Assembly: GCF_000306115.2 (NCBI RefSeq)
Contig: NZ_AKWX02000004.1
Span: forward strand, 124,001-188,000
Length of the DNA: 64,000 bases
Direction: 5' to 3'
From: Leptospira wolffii serovar Khorat str. Khorat-H2
GTDB taxonomy: Bacteria > Spirochaetota > Leptospiria > Leptospirales > Leptospiraceae
Shown: piece by piece, positions 8,421 through 17,549 of the stretch
Numbering within the stretch: the stretch's first letter is position 1
Layout: every line of letters starts with the position of its first letter
Translations under genes and position numbers: made by a program
Notes under the pieces: generated by a model
Database searches by the model: none
The model's input: only the letters and a program-made list of their open reading frames with translations
Told to the model about the DNA's origin: nothing

Positions 8421-9914
8421 ATGCTCGGTTCCAGGACTAAAAACAAGAAGTCCGATCTTCAAAGGGAGGAGAAACAAGGCACCGACTGGTCCAATGGTCC
8501 GTTCATGAACATTATCCGGATCTTAAATACGAAAAGGTTCCAGCTATCCAAGGGAGTTCTTTCTCTTCTTGTCTTTCTAATTTCTTCTTCCGTCTTTGCG
8601 GAATCTTCAAGCGCATCCGACTCCTGGTTCCAAAAAATCAGTAAAGGGATCGAACTCGGAATTTCCGGTCCTGAGTTCACCATCCAAACGGTTTTCCTTC
8701 TATTTGCGGGCGGGCTTTTAGCGAGCCTTCTTCCTTGCGTTTATCCTCTGTATCCGATCACTGTAGGTATTATCCAAGCGCGGGGAGAGAGCGCAAAGAG
8801 TAAGCTCTTTCATCCTCTAGTCTATTATTCCGGCCTGTCTTTCATGTATCTTTGTTTCGGTTTCTTGGCCGGACTTTCGGGAGGAGCCTTCAACACTATT
8901 CTCCGTTACCCGACCACGAATTTGGCTCTCGCAGGTATTATCTTTCTTTTAGGACTCGCTTCCGTAGGTTTGCTCCATTTGCCTATCGTACCTCCCAAGG
9001 AAGTAAAAGGGGGGCAGGGATGGAAAGGCACATTCGCCTTGGGGATGGGTGCCGGGATGCTTTCTTCTCCTTGTGTGGGACCCGTGGTAGTCGCAATTCT
9101 CATCCAAGTTACGGCCGGCGTCCAGTCCGTGACACTTTCCTCCTTAGCCTTGTCCGCCTTTAAGATGGCTCTTTTCGGATTCGGATTGGGGCTTCCTTTT
9201 TTGATCCTGGGTGTCTTTGGTCTTTCCCTACCTAAAACGGGCAAATGGACCAGATGGATGCAGGCAATTCTAGCCTTCTTCGTTTTCTATTTCGCCTGGT
9301 TATATTATAAAAAAGCGATGGAATCCTGGTCCGTTTCCTCCGAATTGTCTTTCGGAATCTTGGCGGCGATTTTAGGTATCGTTGGAACTATTTTCTTTCT
9401 CCAGTCCAAAAAGTCGCATAAGACGGAGAGAATGAAACGTGCGCTCCTCGTTACCGGATTCGTTTGTTGTACAGCAATTTTAATTCGCTTAGTGGGTTGG
9501 GGCGGCGCGGGTCTCGCTCCTAAAAAAGACGTGGTGGAAGAGCACGGTAATCTGGAATGGCATCGTCTTTCCGAAACCGCATTCGAACTCGCAAAAAGCG
9601 AAGATAGGCTCGTATTCGCCGATTTTTATGCGGATTGGTGTTCCAATTGTAAGGCATTTGAGGACTTGACTCTTTCGGATCCTTCTTTGAATGAAACTCT
9701 TCGTAAGGCAGTGCTTTTAAAGATTAGGGACGACGATAAGGATTTTTTGGGATACGAAGGGGATCCTAGATTTCCCGAACTCAAGATAGGATTGCCTTTC
9801 TTCGTGATATTCTCTCCCGAGGGAAAGGTTTTGTTCAAGACCACCAATTATTTGAATACTGCGGATATGGTTCGTACTCTACGCGGAGAAACGATTCACG
9901 CGGTAGGGGATTAA
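8421..9914 (+). CDS. DsbD-like thiol:disulfide interchange protein (CcdA-type membrane domain plus thioredoxin domain)
   Basis: This protein moves electrons from cytoplasmic thioredoxin across the inner membrane to periplasmic partners. After a signal-like segment near residues 40-60 come about eight membrane helices. They carry the paired cysteines of the DsbD beta/CcdA fold, LLPCVYPLYPI and SSPCVGP. A periplasmic thioredoxin-like domain follows, with WCSNCK at residues 407-410 and a cis-proline loop GLPFFV. The N-terminal alpha domain of full-length DsbD is missing, so it is a beta-gamma form. The ATG at 8421 has AGGAAGG just upstream; an internal ATG at 8505 would give a more standard signal peptide but lacks an RBS. 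It may serve c-type cytochrome maturation or periplasmic disulfide reduction. Confidence 0.88.
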   Translation: MLGSRTKNKKSDLQREEKQGTDWSNGPFMNIIRILNTKRFQLSKGVLSLLVFLISSSVFAESSSASDSWFQKISKGIELGISGPEFTIQTVFLLFAGGLLASLLPCVYPLYPITVGIIQARGESAKSKLFHPLVYYSGLSFMYLCFGFLAGLSGGAFNTILRYPTTNLALAGIIFLLGLASVGLLHLPIVPPKEVKGGQGWKGTFALGMGAGMLSSPCVGPVVVAILIQVTAGVQSVTLSSLALSAFKMALFGFGLGLPFLILGVFGLSLPKTGKWTRWMQAILAFFVFYFAWLYYKKAMESWSVSSELSFGILAAILGIVGTIFFLQSKKSHKTERMKRALLVTGFVCCTAILIRLVGWGGAGLAPKKDVVEEHGNLEWHRLSETAFELAKSEDRLVFADFYADWCSNCKAFEDLTLSDPSLNETLRKAVLLKIRDDDKDFLGYEGDPRFPELKIGLPFFVIFSPEGKVLFKTTNYLNTADMVRTLRGETIHAVGD

Positions 9915-9915
9915 A

Positions 9916-9937
9916 AAGGGGAAGTTTCCTTCCCCTT
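9916..9937. terminator. Hairpin between convergent genes, possible weak terminator
   Basis: AAGGGGAA pairs with TTCCCCTT around a six-base loop, immediately after the DsbD-like gene. There is no clean T run after it on the plus strand, but an A/T-rich stretch flanks it on the other side. It could act for either gene or both. Confidence 0.4.
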
Positions 9938-9985
9938 GGTATCCTAATATTTGCGGTTTTATTTCCGCATTAAAAGAATTCTTCC

Positions 9986-10960
9986 CTAAGCTTTCGCTTC
10001 TACCGGAGCTGCCGGTTCCTTTTCCCAAAGTTTCCATTTTACGAAAAAGTAAAGTCCCACCAGGATGATCGCGATCGATACGTACTGGGATTGGGAGAAT
10101 CCGTGCCAGTAGTATCCGCTTAGGAACGCAGGGTTTCCGTCCTTCGCGGGGATATTCACTAGTTCCGGAGGATCGATGAAGGGGATCACCGCCTTATTTA
10201 CCCTTAGAAATTCCACTCCTAAACGAGCGAGCCCGTGAAGAATCAGATATTGGGCGCCTAGTCCGAATTTACGGAAGTTCTGGAATCTGGCCCATTTTTG
10301 GAAATATAAGAAGAATAAGAAGGAAACCGCCGCTTCGATCACGGGTGTATTCCAGACCGGGACTCCCGAAGGATGAGCCGTTTCCGGCCCGTAAGTCCAA
10401 ACAAGCAGCGGAATATGAGCGTCCGTAGAGAAACCGTAACATCCGTCTCCGGATACAAAGCAACCTAAACGACCGATAGCATAACCAAGCGCCATACTGG
10501 GAACCGCTGCATCTAAATAAGCCTTCACATCCAGTTTATAACGGATCATATACAGAGTGATGAATAGGATCCCGAAGAGAAATCCTCCGTAGAAGACAAG
10601 CCCGCTTCCTGAGAATAAGCTAGACCAAAGACCCGGACGCCCTGGAAATCCGTTTTTATGGGTTAGAGGGTAAAGGTATTTGCCGTCAAAGCCCGGAGTC
10701 TCTACGAAGATCTGATCCCAGATTTCGAAGATGAAGAAGATCTTAGCTCCTACCAAGGTTCCGAATACTCCGAGGATAAGAAGCCAATCCGCATGCTCCG
10801 GCTGCAATTTCTTACGTTCCAATTCTTTAGGCAATAAATACGAGGCGGAGAGAAACGCTATGACCACTAATATACTGAATGTGGATAGGCCCTGCCAATC
10901 ACTGCTGATATATTTCCTGACGAACTCGTAGAGTCCCGGAATTTTGATTGCGTCTAACAT
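9986..10960 (-). CDS. lgt: Prolipoprotein diacylglyceryl transferase Lgt
   Basis: Lgt transfers diacylglycerol from phosphatidylglycerol to the lipobox cysteine of prelipoproteins, the first step of lipoprotein maturation, in the inner membrane. It has 324 residues and about seven membrane helices. The signature region is [18 protein letters not shown], a variant of the classical GRxGNFxNxE motif, with [20 protein letters not shown] and a C-terminal [14 protein letters not shown] segment. [11 protein letters not shown] matches the family's early Gly-rich helix. The start is ATG with AAAGGAA about six bases upstream. The window carries several lipobox proteins that would be its substrates. It is convergent with the DsbD-like gene. 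Confidence 0.93.
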   Translation of the reverse strand: MLDAIKIPGLYEFVRKYISSDWQGLSTFSILVVIAFLSASYLLPKELERKKLQPEHADWLLILGVFGTLVGAKIFFIFEIWDQIFVETPGFDGKYLYPLTHKNGFPGRPGLWSSLFSGSGLVFYGGFLFGILFITLYMIRYKLDVKAYLDAAVPSMALGYAIGRLGCFVSGDGCYGFSTDAHIPLLVWTYGPETAHPSGVPVWNTPVIEAAVSFLFFLYFQKWARFQNFRKFGLGAQYLILHGLARLGVEFLRVNKAVIPFIDPPELVNIPAKDGNPAFLSGYYWHGFSQSQYVSIAIILVGLYFFVKWKLWEKEPAAPVEAKA

Positions 10961-11025
10961 CTTTCCTTCTTTGAACTTTTTTCCCTGATTCTAGTTCCCC
11001 GAACCGGGATCGTTCGGGTGAAATA

Positions 11026-12042
11026 TTACTCCATATTCACGAATTCGGCGGGATCCATAGGCGGATCGTAGCCGATATGCACTTCATAATGTACGTGAGG
11101 CCCCGTGGCTTTTCCTGTGGAGCCCACATGTCCTATGAGTTCTCCTCGATTCACGATTTGACCCTTGGTGACCAAGACTACGGAACAGTGTCCGTAGACG
11201 GTATAAAATCCGTTCATGTGATTGATTCGTATGCTTTTTCCGAGTCCCCCTGCGGACTGACCGTTGTCTTCGATTATACCCGGAGCCGTAGCATAAATAG
11301 GAGTTCCTTCTCCTGCGGCAAAATCGATCCCGGAGTGGAACTCGCCCATTTCCACCAGACCGAATGGATCCACTCGCCCTCCGAAAGTGGAGGTCACGAA
11401 TCCGACTCCCGGTTTGAGAGGACGACCTCTAGGCATCGCATATAGAATCGATTCTCTTTCTTCCAGATAGTCGAATGCGTTTTGGAAGGCATGCTTGATC
11501 TTGTATAATTCTATGTTTCTCTCCGCAAAACCTTCGACCGTATCCTGATATAGGTTCATATTGGTGGAGGATTCCGGAATATCTTTACGAAGACTGAATT
11601 CGGGAACGTAGTCGAATGTGAGAATTCTTTTCCAAGGAACTTCGTCCCAGGCAACTAGATTGAGTTGCTCCGTCTTTTTTTCCAGACCTGAAATTTCTTT
11701 TTTCGCGTCTTTGAGAAGGGAGTTATAATAGAGAAACAGACCCACATTATTGTCCGTCTCTCGGATTAGTTCCCGATTCGGCACGAAAAAGAAATTCATA
11801 TACACCACGAAGGCGCTGGCCAAGACGAAAAGTAGCACAGAGATCGCGCCCAGAAAGAGAGCCATAAAAACGCTGAGTTCCACGTTCAAAACTGCCTCGT
11901 TATCGTGGGGAACGAGTAGGAAAGAAATTTTTCTAGACCCTTTTTCTTTGATTTTGAACCAAGCCGAGCGGAATCGAAGATACTTGATCTTCAGCCTTTC
12001 TCGGGCGCTGGGGCGGTCTTCGAACTTTGCCTCGATCGTCAT
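11026..12042 (-). CDS. M23 family metallopeptidase (LytM/peptidoglycan endopeptidase-like)
   Basis: M23 proteins are zinc endopeptidases of the cell wall, or catalytically active partners of division and elongation machines. This one has 338 residues: a cytoplasmic basic tail, one membrane helix near residues 55-85 ([20 protein letters not shown]), a coiled-coil-like stretch near 100-130, then the peptidase. The zinc ligands are visible as [11 protein letters not shown] (His and Asp) and GPHVHYEVH (the HxH pair), with [27 protein letters not shown] and [10 protein letters not shown] in the usual order. All catalytic residues are present, so it should be active in the periplasm while anchored in the inner membrane. 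It is divergent from pcnB with 59 bases between the starts. Confidence 0.92.
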   Translation of the reverse strand: MTIEAKFEDRPSARERLKIKYLRFRSAWFKIKEKGSRKISFLLVPHDNEAVLNVELSVFMALFLGAISVLLFVLASAFVVYMNFFFVPNRELIRETDNNVGLFLYYNSLLKDAKKEISGLEKKTEQLNLVAWDEVPWKRILTFDYVPEFSLRKDIPESSTNMNLYQDTVEGFAERNIELYKIKHAFQNAFDYLEERESILYAMPRGRPLKPGVGFVTSTFGGRVDPFGLVEMGEFHSGIDFAAGEGTPIYATAPGIIEDNGQSAGGLGKSIRINHMNGFYTVYGHCSVVLVTKGQIVNRGELIGHVGSTGKATGPHVHYEVHIGYDPPMDPAEFVNME

Positions 12043-12101
12043 AGATTTTTACTTGCAGGTAGGGGTCCGAGCGGGATTATAGGACTTAACTATCCCATCA
12101 T

Positions 12102-13568
12102 ATGAAATTCCTGTCCAATCTCTTCAAGAAAAAAATAGGATCCGTCGACGACATTCTTATTTATCCGGAGGGACGGAGATACTACAGGGATGCGCATCCA
12201 ATTCGTAAGAATATGATCGACGAGGACGCGGTGAAAATCATCCACCGCCTCCATAAATTCGGATACAAAGCCTATATCGTGGGCGGAGGAGTTCGCGACC
12301 TTCTTCTCGGAAGAAAGCCGAAGGATTTCGACGTCGTTACGAACGCGACTCCGAATCAAATTAAGAAAATCTTTAATAACTGTAGGATCATCGGACGCAG
12401 ATTCAAGATCGTCCATATTCTATTCAAAGGGAAGGTGATCGAAGTCAGTACTTTTCGTTCTCTTCCCGAACATCGTTTCGGAAAGCCGGTAGAGGATCAG
12501 GATTATCTCATCAAGAGAGACAATAAATTCGGAACTCCTCAAGAGGATGCGGCTCGTCGCGACTTCACTATCAACGCGTTATACTACGATATCAGAAACG
12601 ATTCCATCGTGGATTATGTGGGCGGATTCGAAGATATTACCGGCCGCCAACTCCGAGTGATCGGAAATCCGGAGATCTCCTTTCGAGAAGATCCTGTAAG
12701 AATGTTGCGTGCGGTTAAGTTCGCGGTTCTTCTAGGGCTCAAGATCGACAAGGGAACTTCGAAATCCATAAAGAAGAACGTATCCGAATTGGAGAAAGCT
12801 TCCACCTCTAGAATGTTGGAGGAATACAATAAGATCTTCCGCACTTGGAGAACGTCCCTTATCTTTAACGGGATGGCCCAGAATTATCTCTTAGAAGTTC
12901 TGTTTAAGGAAGCTTTCGAAAAGGAAAGAAAGAAAAATCCGAATTTCGGAGAGGACTTTCTTGAGACACGTATCGGAAAGCGATTGGTTATCGCCGACAA
13001 GTTATTGTCGGAAAGAGAGGAACTCACTCCTCAGATTTTCTACGCATTGATATTCACGGATTTGGTCCAAGAAGCCATCTCCAAAAAAGGGGGGCATTTG
13101 GTCGCCTCTCTCAAAACTTCCTTGGAGCCCATCTTCCAGAGATTGGGGACTCCTAAAAAGGACAAGGAAAGGCTGATCAAAGTATTTGCCTCCCAGGACC
13201 GTTTTTATAGAACCGAGGACGATAAGGCTTCTCAAAATAATTTCTTCCGCAAGAAAGACTTTTTCTACGACGCGTTTTACGTTTTTAAGATCAATGCGAT
13301 CGCGGAAAACAACGACCAGGCTTTACAATCCGCATTCTTCTGGGAAATTTCTTTGCGTAAGAGACCTGTGCTTCCTTCTTCCAAAAGAGAAGGAGGAGGG
13401 GAGCGGGAGCGCGGAGATCGTCCTAAAAATCGTAGGGACAGGGAAGGACGCGGAGGAGGAGGGCGTAGGCCGGATCGCCGGAATCGACCTAAAAATAACT
13501 CCGAAGAATCAGGTTCCTCCGTTTCTGATGACTCCGGTAAGAACGATTCGGATTCTTCCGAAGATTGA
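12102..13568 (+). CDS. pcnB: Poly(A) polymerase / tRNA nucleotidyltransferase family protein (PcnB-type)
   Basis: This is a class II nucleotidyltransferase that adds A residues to RNA 3' ends, or CCA in relatives. It has 488 residues. The head domain shows [20 protein letters not shown] with the catalytic aspartates, then [12 protein letters not shown], the RR-containing [14 protein letters not shown] and [20 protein letters not shown]. The order and the N-terminal ARG-rich leader fit PcnB better than the shorter CCA enzyme. The last 80 residues are a disordered, very basic/acidic tail ([20 protein letters not shown], then Ser/Asp-rich), probably an RNA-binding or partner-binding extension. 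A role in RNA decay by polyadenylation is inferred from the family; CCA addition cannot be excluded without phylogeny. Confidence 0.88.
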   Translation: MKFLSNLFKKKIGSVDDILIYPEGRRYYRDAHPIRKNMIDEDAVKIIHRLHKFGYKAYIVGGGVRDLLLGRKPKDFDVVTNATPNQIKKIFNNCRIIGRRFKIVHILFKGKVIEVSTFRSLPEHRFGKPVEDQDYLIKRDNKFGTPQEDAARRDFTINALYYDIRNDSIVDYVGGFEDITGRQLRVIGNPEISFREDPVRMLRAVKFAVLLGLKIDKGTSKSIKKNVSELEKASTSRMLEEYNKIFRTWRTSLIFNGMAQNYLLEVLFKEAFEKERKKNPNFGEDFLETRIGKRLVIADKLLSEREELTPQIFYALIFTDLVQEAISKKGGHLVASLKTSLEPIFQRLGTPKKDKERLIKVFASQDRFYRTEDDKASQNNFFRKKDFFYDAFYVFKINAIAENNDQALQSAFFWEISLRKRPVLPSSKREGGGERERGDRPKNRRDREGRGGGGRRPDRRNRPKNNSEESGSSVSDDSGKNDSDSSED

Positions 13569-13573
13569 GTCGA

Positions 13574-15478
13574 TTATTCGAAAGAGCCTACTACGAATTG
13601 TAGGTTCGTCTTTCCCCGGAAAGTGTTTTCTTCCAATTGTCCCCAAAGATCCAAGCTTCCTTTTTCTCGAAGCGCTCTAGAAAATTCTTCCGCCTTATTC
13701 CATACGATGCATTGGATGGAGTCCGATGCGGCTAAAATTTTAAAGCGTGCGTGTTTTCCGTCGGAAAGCGGACGATAGGATAGGATCCTCGCTTCTCGAA
13801 CGGAGATAAGAGGAGAAGGGTTTTCCTGACCGAAAGGTTCGAAGATTCCTATCTGTTCGTAGATCTCTTCTTTTAAGTCCTGGGCTCTTAGGCTTACGAT
13901 GCTTCGGGAATCCTCCGCACTATCCCTGGACTTTTCCTCTCTGAGCCAAGCGTCCGCTTCTTGAAAAAGAATCTCCGCGAGACTGGGAATCTGATCCAGC
14001 GCTAAGGAAAATCCTCCTGCTTCCTTATGGCCCCCGAATTGGTGAAAGATATTCTCCGCTTTTTTGAGAAGATTTAAAACGTTTTCTCCTCCATAAGCTC
14101 TAACGCTTCCTTTCGCATGGCCATGGTCGGGAGCGATGAAGATGACGGGGCGTTTGTATTGCTCTACGAGTTTTGTGGCTACGATTCCCGATACTCCCGG
14201 TTCGAAATCCGGTTCGTAGCAGAATAGAATGGATCTTTCCGTTCTTTCCCGCTTTCTTTTCAGAAAACCTTCCACGCGGAATAGATTGCGTTTTGTTCTC
14301 TCTCTTCTTTCTTCGTTTAATTTGAGTAAGTCGGATGCCAAAACCTCCGCTTCCGACTCAGAGGACGAAAGAAGAAGCTTTAACGCAGCTTCGGTTTTTT
14401 GCATTCTTCCGGCCGCGTTCAGTGCCGGGCCTATGCTCCAGCCCAGATCCCGGGAGAGAACCTTCTTCTTGTCCAAATCCAATTGGATTAGAAGTCGAGT
14501 GAGTCCGGGGCGGTGCTTGTATTCTCCCGTTTTGATTTTTTGCAGAGTCCTACATCCTTCCTGAACGATGATACGGTTTTCTCCCTGTAAGGGCATCATG
14601 TCCGTGATGGTTCCGATGGAAGCTAGATCCAAAGTGCGAAGTACCTCGTCCCAAACCGCAGGATAGGAGGAAAGTTGAGAATAGAATACTTCTCTTTCGG
14701 GAAATTCGGTTTTCGAGACGTTCGGCCAATCCTGGATTGCGCCGGAATAGTATTTCTCCGCCTCGGATCTGTCTCCCCGAAATAAACGGACTCCTTTTCG
14801 AACAAGGGTCCCACTAAAGAAAGATTCTCCGTCCGGAATCCAAATAACTAGATTCGATTCTTCTAATGTACTATAAAGCCATGCGGTGATTAGTTTCCAG
14901 GCAAGGACGGAGGTGCAGATTTTTTGCGTGGGATACTCGGAATCGCTTCTTTTAGGTGATACTAATTTGCAGGAAGATGGGATCCTATCCGGAATTTCAT
15001 GGTGGTCCAGAACGATGACTTGCATTCCTTCCCGGTTCAATTCTTCGATTTCTGCGGAATTGCTTGTTCCGAAATCCAATGTGACGAGTAGGTCCGGTTT
15101 GACCTCTCTCACATATTTCATCGCAGGAGCGCAGAGTCCGTAATCTTCTTCGCTGGAAGTTTTTACGGTGAGTTTTCCCGTATGGACTCCTTTTAAGAAA
15201 GTTGCAAGTAGGCTCGTGGAACAGACCCCGTCGCTGTCCCTGTCTCCATAGAGAAGAATGGATCTCTCTTCTTGGACCGCATTTCTCAGGATTCGGACCG
15301 CTTCTTCCATATCCGGAAGTAAGAAGGGAGAGGGAAGTTCCTTTAGATTCTGGGACAAGATCCTAGAATCCTTTTTAGAGGCCCCGAATCGGAGCCCGAA
15401 TATATGGGACTGTAGGGCGGTTAGGCCCTGGATATTAGAAGGAGGAAGTGTGTGGAATTCCGGACCGTGTTGGGGCAT
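13574..15478 (-). CDS. recJ: Single-strand DNA exonuclease RecJ
   Basis: RecJ degrades single-stranded DNA 5' to 3' in recombination and repair. It has 634 residues. The DHH-family motifs are visible in order: LLYGDRDSDGVCSTSLLATF (motif I, with DRDSD in place of the more usual DYDVD), LLVTLDFGTSN, the name-giving VIVLDHHEIPDRIPSS, and the DHHA1 motif GGHKEAGGFSLAL. An OB-fold follows, with EPFGQENPSPLISVREARIL. The acidic motif I retains three Asp residues, so activity is expected. It starts one base after the bactofilin stop and is probably in one transcript with it. The stop is five bases from the convergent pcnB stop. Confidence 0.94.
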   Translation of the reverse strand: MPQHGPEFHTLPPSNIQGLTALQSHIFGLRFGASKKDSRILSQNLKELPSPFLLPDMEEAVRILRNAVQEERSILLYGDRDSDGVCSTSLLATFLKGVHTGKLTVKTSSEEDYGLCAPAMKYVREVKPDLLVTLDFGTSNSAEIEELNREGMQVIVLDHHEIPDRIPSSCKLVSPKRSDSEYPTQKICTSVLAWKLITAWLYSTLEESNLVIWIPDGESFFSGTLVRKGVRLFRGDRSEAEKYYSGAIQDWPNVSKTEFPEREVFYSQLSSYPAVWDEVLRTLDLASIGTITDMMPLQGENRIIVQEGCRTLQKIKTGEYKHRPGLTRLLIQLDLDKKKVLSRDLGWSIGPALNAAGRMQKTEAALKLLLSSSESEAEVLASDLLKLNEERRERTKRNLFRVEGFLKRKRERTERSILFCYEPDFEPGVSGIVATKLVEQYKRPVIFIAPDHGHAKGSVRAYGGENVLNLLKKAENIFHQFGGHKEAGGFSLALDQIPSLAEILFQEADAWLREEKSRDSAEDSRSIVSLRAQDLKEEIYEQIGIFEPFGQENPSPLISVREARILSYRPLSDGKHARFKILAASDSIQCIVWNKAEEFSRALREKGSLDLWGQLEENTFRGKTNLQFVVGSFE

Positions 15479-15479
15479 A

Positions 15480-15800
15480 TTACATGATGCAATTTCCGCT
15501 GAATTTGGCCCCCGATTCTATCTCTAAATCCGGAGTGCGAACGTCTCCGACCAATTTCCCGGTTTTGCGAACGGAGATTTTTTGGGAAGCGTTGATATTG
15601 CCTCTTAGGTCTCCTTCGATCTCCAGGCTTCCGGTTTCTATATCCGCCTCGACCCGGCCAGTCTCTCCCACGACCAGGGTGCCTGTGGTTTCGATGGTTC
15701 CTTTGAATTGACCCTTGATCTTAAGAGCATTATTAAAACGGAGTTTACCTCGGAATTGGATATCTTCTCCGATGATGGTGTCGATGGATTCTTCGCTCAT
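15480..15800 (-). CDS. Bactofilin
   Basis: Bactofilins are small cytoskeletal proteins that polymerise without nucleotide and organise cell-wall synthesis and cell shape. This is a 106-residue protein with the typical beta-helical core of repeated hydrophobic-glycine turns: GEDIQFRGKLRFNNALKIKG, FKGTIETTGTLVVGETGRV, EADIETGSLEIEGDLRGNI, SVRKTGKLVGDVRTPDLEIE. Flanks are short. Several bactofilins are known in Leptospira and contribute to helical cell shape; which paralogue this is cannot be told here. It lies one base before recJ, suggesting co-transcription. Confidence 0.9.
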   Translation of the reverse strand: MSEESIDTIIGEDIQFRGKLRFNNALKIKGQFKGTIETTGTLVVGETGRVEADIETGSLEIEGDLRGNINASQKISVRKTGKLVGDVRTPDLEIESGAKFSGNCIM

Positions 15801-15916
15801 GCCTCTCCTATTTTCGAGGCCGATCCTCCTCTTTCAAATGTTTTTCCCGACATAAAATCCTTTTTTTGGGAGAAGTGCATAAAATCTCCCTTCCACCACC
15901 CTTCACCCTAAGCTAC

Positions 15917-15951
15917 TCCCGAGGAGTGCCCCGAAGGGGTGTATCGAGGGA
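15917..15951. repeat. Hairpin-repeat element, single right end (35 bp)
   Basis: TCCCGAGGAGTG, a CCCC-GAA-GGGG hairpin, then TGTATCGAGGGA. It has the same outer flanks as the right ends at 5251-5293 and 21893-21930, but with a different stem sequence. It ends two bases before the stop codon of the minus-strand gene at 15954. Confidence 0.65.
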
Positions 15952-15953
15952 GG

Positions 15954-17123
15954 TCAGAATGCTGCGACTAAAATAGTCTCTATCTCGTTTTTAGGAAGAT
16001 CGCGGGGAAGAGAATCCAAGAAAGGAAAAGAAGAGGCAAGGCTTGCGATTCCCGGTAGGTCGATTTTACGCACCTCGTATTCGGAAAGCCTTTGGGGGAT
16101 TTTCAATTCTATATAAATCTTACGAATTCCTTCCACAGCCTTGATGGCGGCTTCAATCACGGAAATATTCGTGATATCCTCGTCCAAAGCCTTTGCGATC
16201 ATCACGTACTTACCTGCGGAGGAGGTCAGGTTGTATTCCATTACATGGGGGAGAAGAATGGACATTGCCTGGAAGACGTCCAGATTCGTGAGATTGGAGG
16301 CGGCAAGAGATAGAGCGTAGCAAAGTCCCAAGGAACTGGAAGAATGGGACATGCCTACGAGTAGACTCGCTCCGAAGATCGCATTCTTATATTGCAGGTT
16401 TTTAGGATCCCGGATCGCGGGCACCAGGTTCTTGTAAATGATTTCTATGGCGCGTAACGCAGAGGAGTTCGTTAGCTCGTTGGAATATTTGGAAAGAATA
16501 CTGTCCACGGCTGCGGCTAAAATTCCCACCCCCACTTTTGCTACGTCTGCCGAAGTCATAAAAGCGCTGATCTTAGCGTCTGCGATCACCATCTCCGGAA
16601 AAAGAAGTTCATGACTGAAATAACGCACCGTCCTGTCCTCGTCCAGATAGATCGTGGAAGTAGGGGAGCATTCCAGTCCCATGACAGGATGAGTCGGGAT
16701 AAGAATCAGAGGCACCGGTTTTTTTAAGCGAAGGGATTTCTTGGAAACGAAAACGTCCTCGGCGAAATAATCGTTGGATGTAAGAAGAGCGACTAACTTG
16801 GCGGTGTTCAAGCTCTCGTAGGAACCATAGCCTATGATGCAATTCGCGTTGGAGATTCTCGCGAAATAAGCTGCGGTATCCAATTCTTTGAGAGTAGGTT
16901 CCTTCTCGATATTATCGTAGAGGATCACTCCGTCTATATGCTTTTCCAGAGATGTTTTGATAATGGAGAATTCGTCCATATTCTCCAGCTCGTTTTGAGT
17001 GGAGAGAATGACCGCGCGATTTCCTATATTCTTAACGAAATTGCCCATCTTGAAACCGCAATCGGCTTCGAAGTGAATCTTGGTGGGAAAACTGAAATTG
17101 ATCCAATCAGGGAGTATCGGCAT
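15954..17123 (-). CDS. Iron-ADH superfamily protein, probable metal-site-less relative
   Basis: This 389-residue protein has the overall layout of group III (iron-containing) alcohol dehydrogenases: an N-terminal nucleotide domain and a helical C-terminal domain with the landmark ILLPHVMEYN. The active-site signatures are worn. The NAD motif GGGSxxDxAK reads GYGSYESLNTAK. The metal-binding DxxxH of GMDALTHAIE reads GVGILAAAVD. The HxxxH pair of the family reads HSSSS, and the histidine before LLPHV is absent. So three or four of the usual metal ligands appear to be lost. It may be a metal-independent enzyme or a non-catalytic protein; substrate unknown. It is separated from the bactofilin gene by a repeat element. 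Confidence 0.7.
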   Translation of the reverse strand: MPILPDWINFSFPTKIHFEADCGFKMGNFVKNIGNRAVILSTQNELENMDEFSIIKTSLEKHIDGVILYDNIEKEPTLKELDTAAYFARISNANCIIGYGSYESLNTAKLVALLTSNDYFAEDVFVSKKSLRLKKPVPLILIPTHPVMGLECSPTSTIYLDEDRTVRYFSHELLFPEMVIADAKISAFMTSADVAKVGVGILAAAVDSILSKYSNELTNSSALRAIEIIYKNLVPAIRDPKNLQYKNAIFGASLLVGMSHSSSSLGLCYALSLAASNLTNLDVFQAMSILLPHVMEYNLTSSAGKYVMIAKALDEDITNISVIEAAIKAVEGIRKIYIELKIPQRLSEYEVRKIDLPGIASLASSFPFLDSLPRDLPKNEIETILVAAF

Positions 17124-17171
17124 TAGAGCTGGTCTCCCTTTCGTATTTGGATTGAGAGGAGGAGAAAAGAA

Positions 17172-17202
17172 AACCCGGAACCAAGGGAAAAAATTCCGGG
17201 CT
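17172..17202 (-). terminator. Terminator of the lipoprotein-rsmI-flgM-like transcript
   Basis: On the minus strand AAGCCCGGAA pairs with TTCCGGGTT across a T-rich loop, followed by TTCTTTT. It lies just after the stop of the FlgM-like gene and before the iron-ADH-like gene. Confidence 0.75.
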
Positions 17203-17213
17203 TTGTTTACGGA

Positions 17214-17537
17214 TTAACGGCCTAAGAAGGACTCGGCTACGCGATCTGCCACGGCATTCAGAATTTCCGGGCTGAGATTATCGTAATCGCCGTTCTTAAG
17301 CTTCTCTTTTACCTCTTTGAGCTTAGCGGATCTTTCCGAATCCACCGGGCTCGCTACGATCTTTTGAGCGATCGTTTGCACTTCCGCTTGGAGACGGGCT
17401 TCCGAAGCTTTTTGCTTGGCCGTATCCGAAATGGAAATATTATCGAATGATTCCTTGGTCTCGTTTTTGCGTACAGGAGTCGTCTTACGAGGTTCGTAAG
17501 ATCCTCCACCTATGCCGCCGATTTTATCGATAGTCAT
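17214..17537 (-). CDS. FlgM-like protein (possible anti-sigma-28 factor)
   Basis: This is a 107-residue, small, disordered-looking protein. The N-terminus MTIDKIGGIGGGSYEPRKTT and the segment FDNISISDTAKQKASEA resemble the start of FlgM. The C-terminal half, VDSERSAKLKEVKEKLKNGD followed by YDNLSPEILNAVADRVAESF, matches the FlgM pattern in which helices bind sigma-28 (FliA). FlgM holds FliA inactive until it is exported through the flagellar hook-basal body. The gene starts 12 bases after rsmI in the same direction and is followed by a terminator. I assign it from pattern only. A DUF-type flagellar-adjacent protein is the alternative. Confidence 0.6.
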   Translation of the reverse strand: MTIDKIGGIGGGSYEPRKTTPVRKNETKESFDNISISDTAKQKASEARLQAEVQTIAQKIVASPVDSERSAKLKEVKEKLKNGDYDNLSPEILNAVADRVAESFLGR

Positions 17538-17549
17538 TGGTTTTCCCTC

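Noticed and set aside
9916..9985. Second small hairpin with GCGG and CCGC after the DsbD-like gene
   Set aside because: It has only a four-base stem and no T run, so it is not supported.
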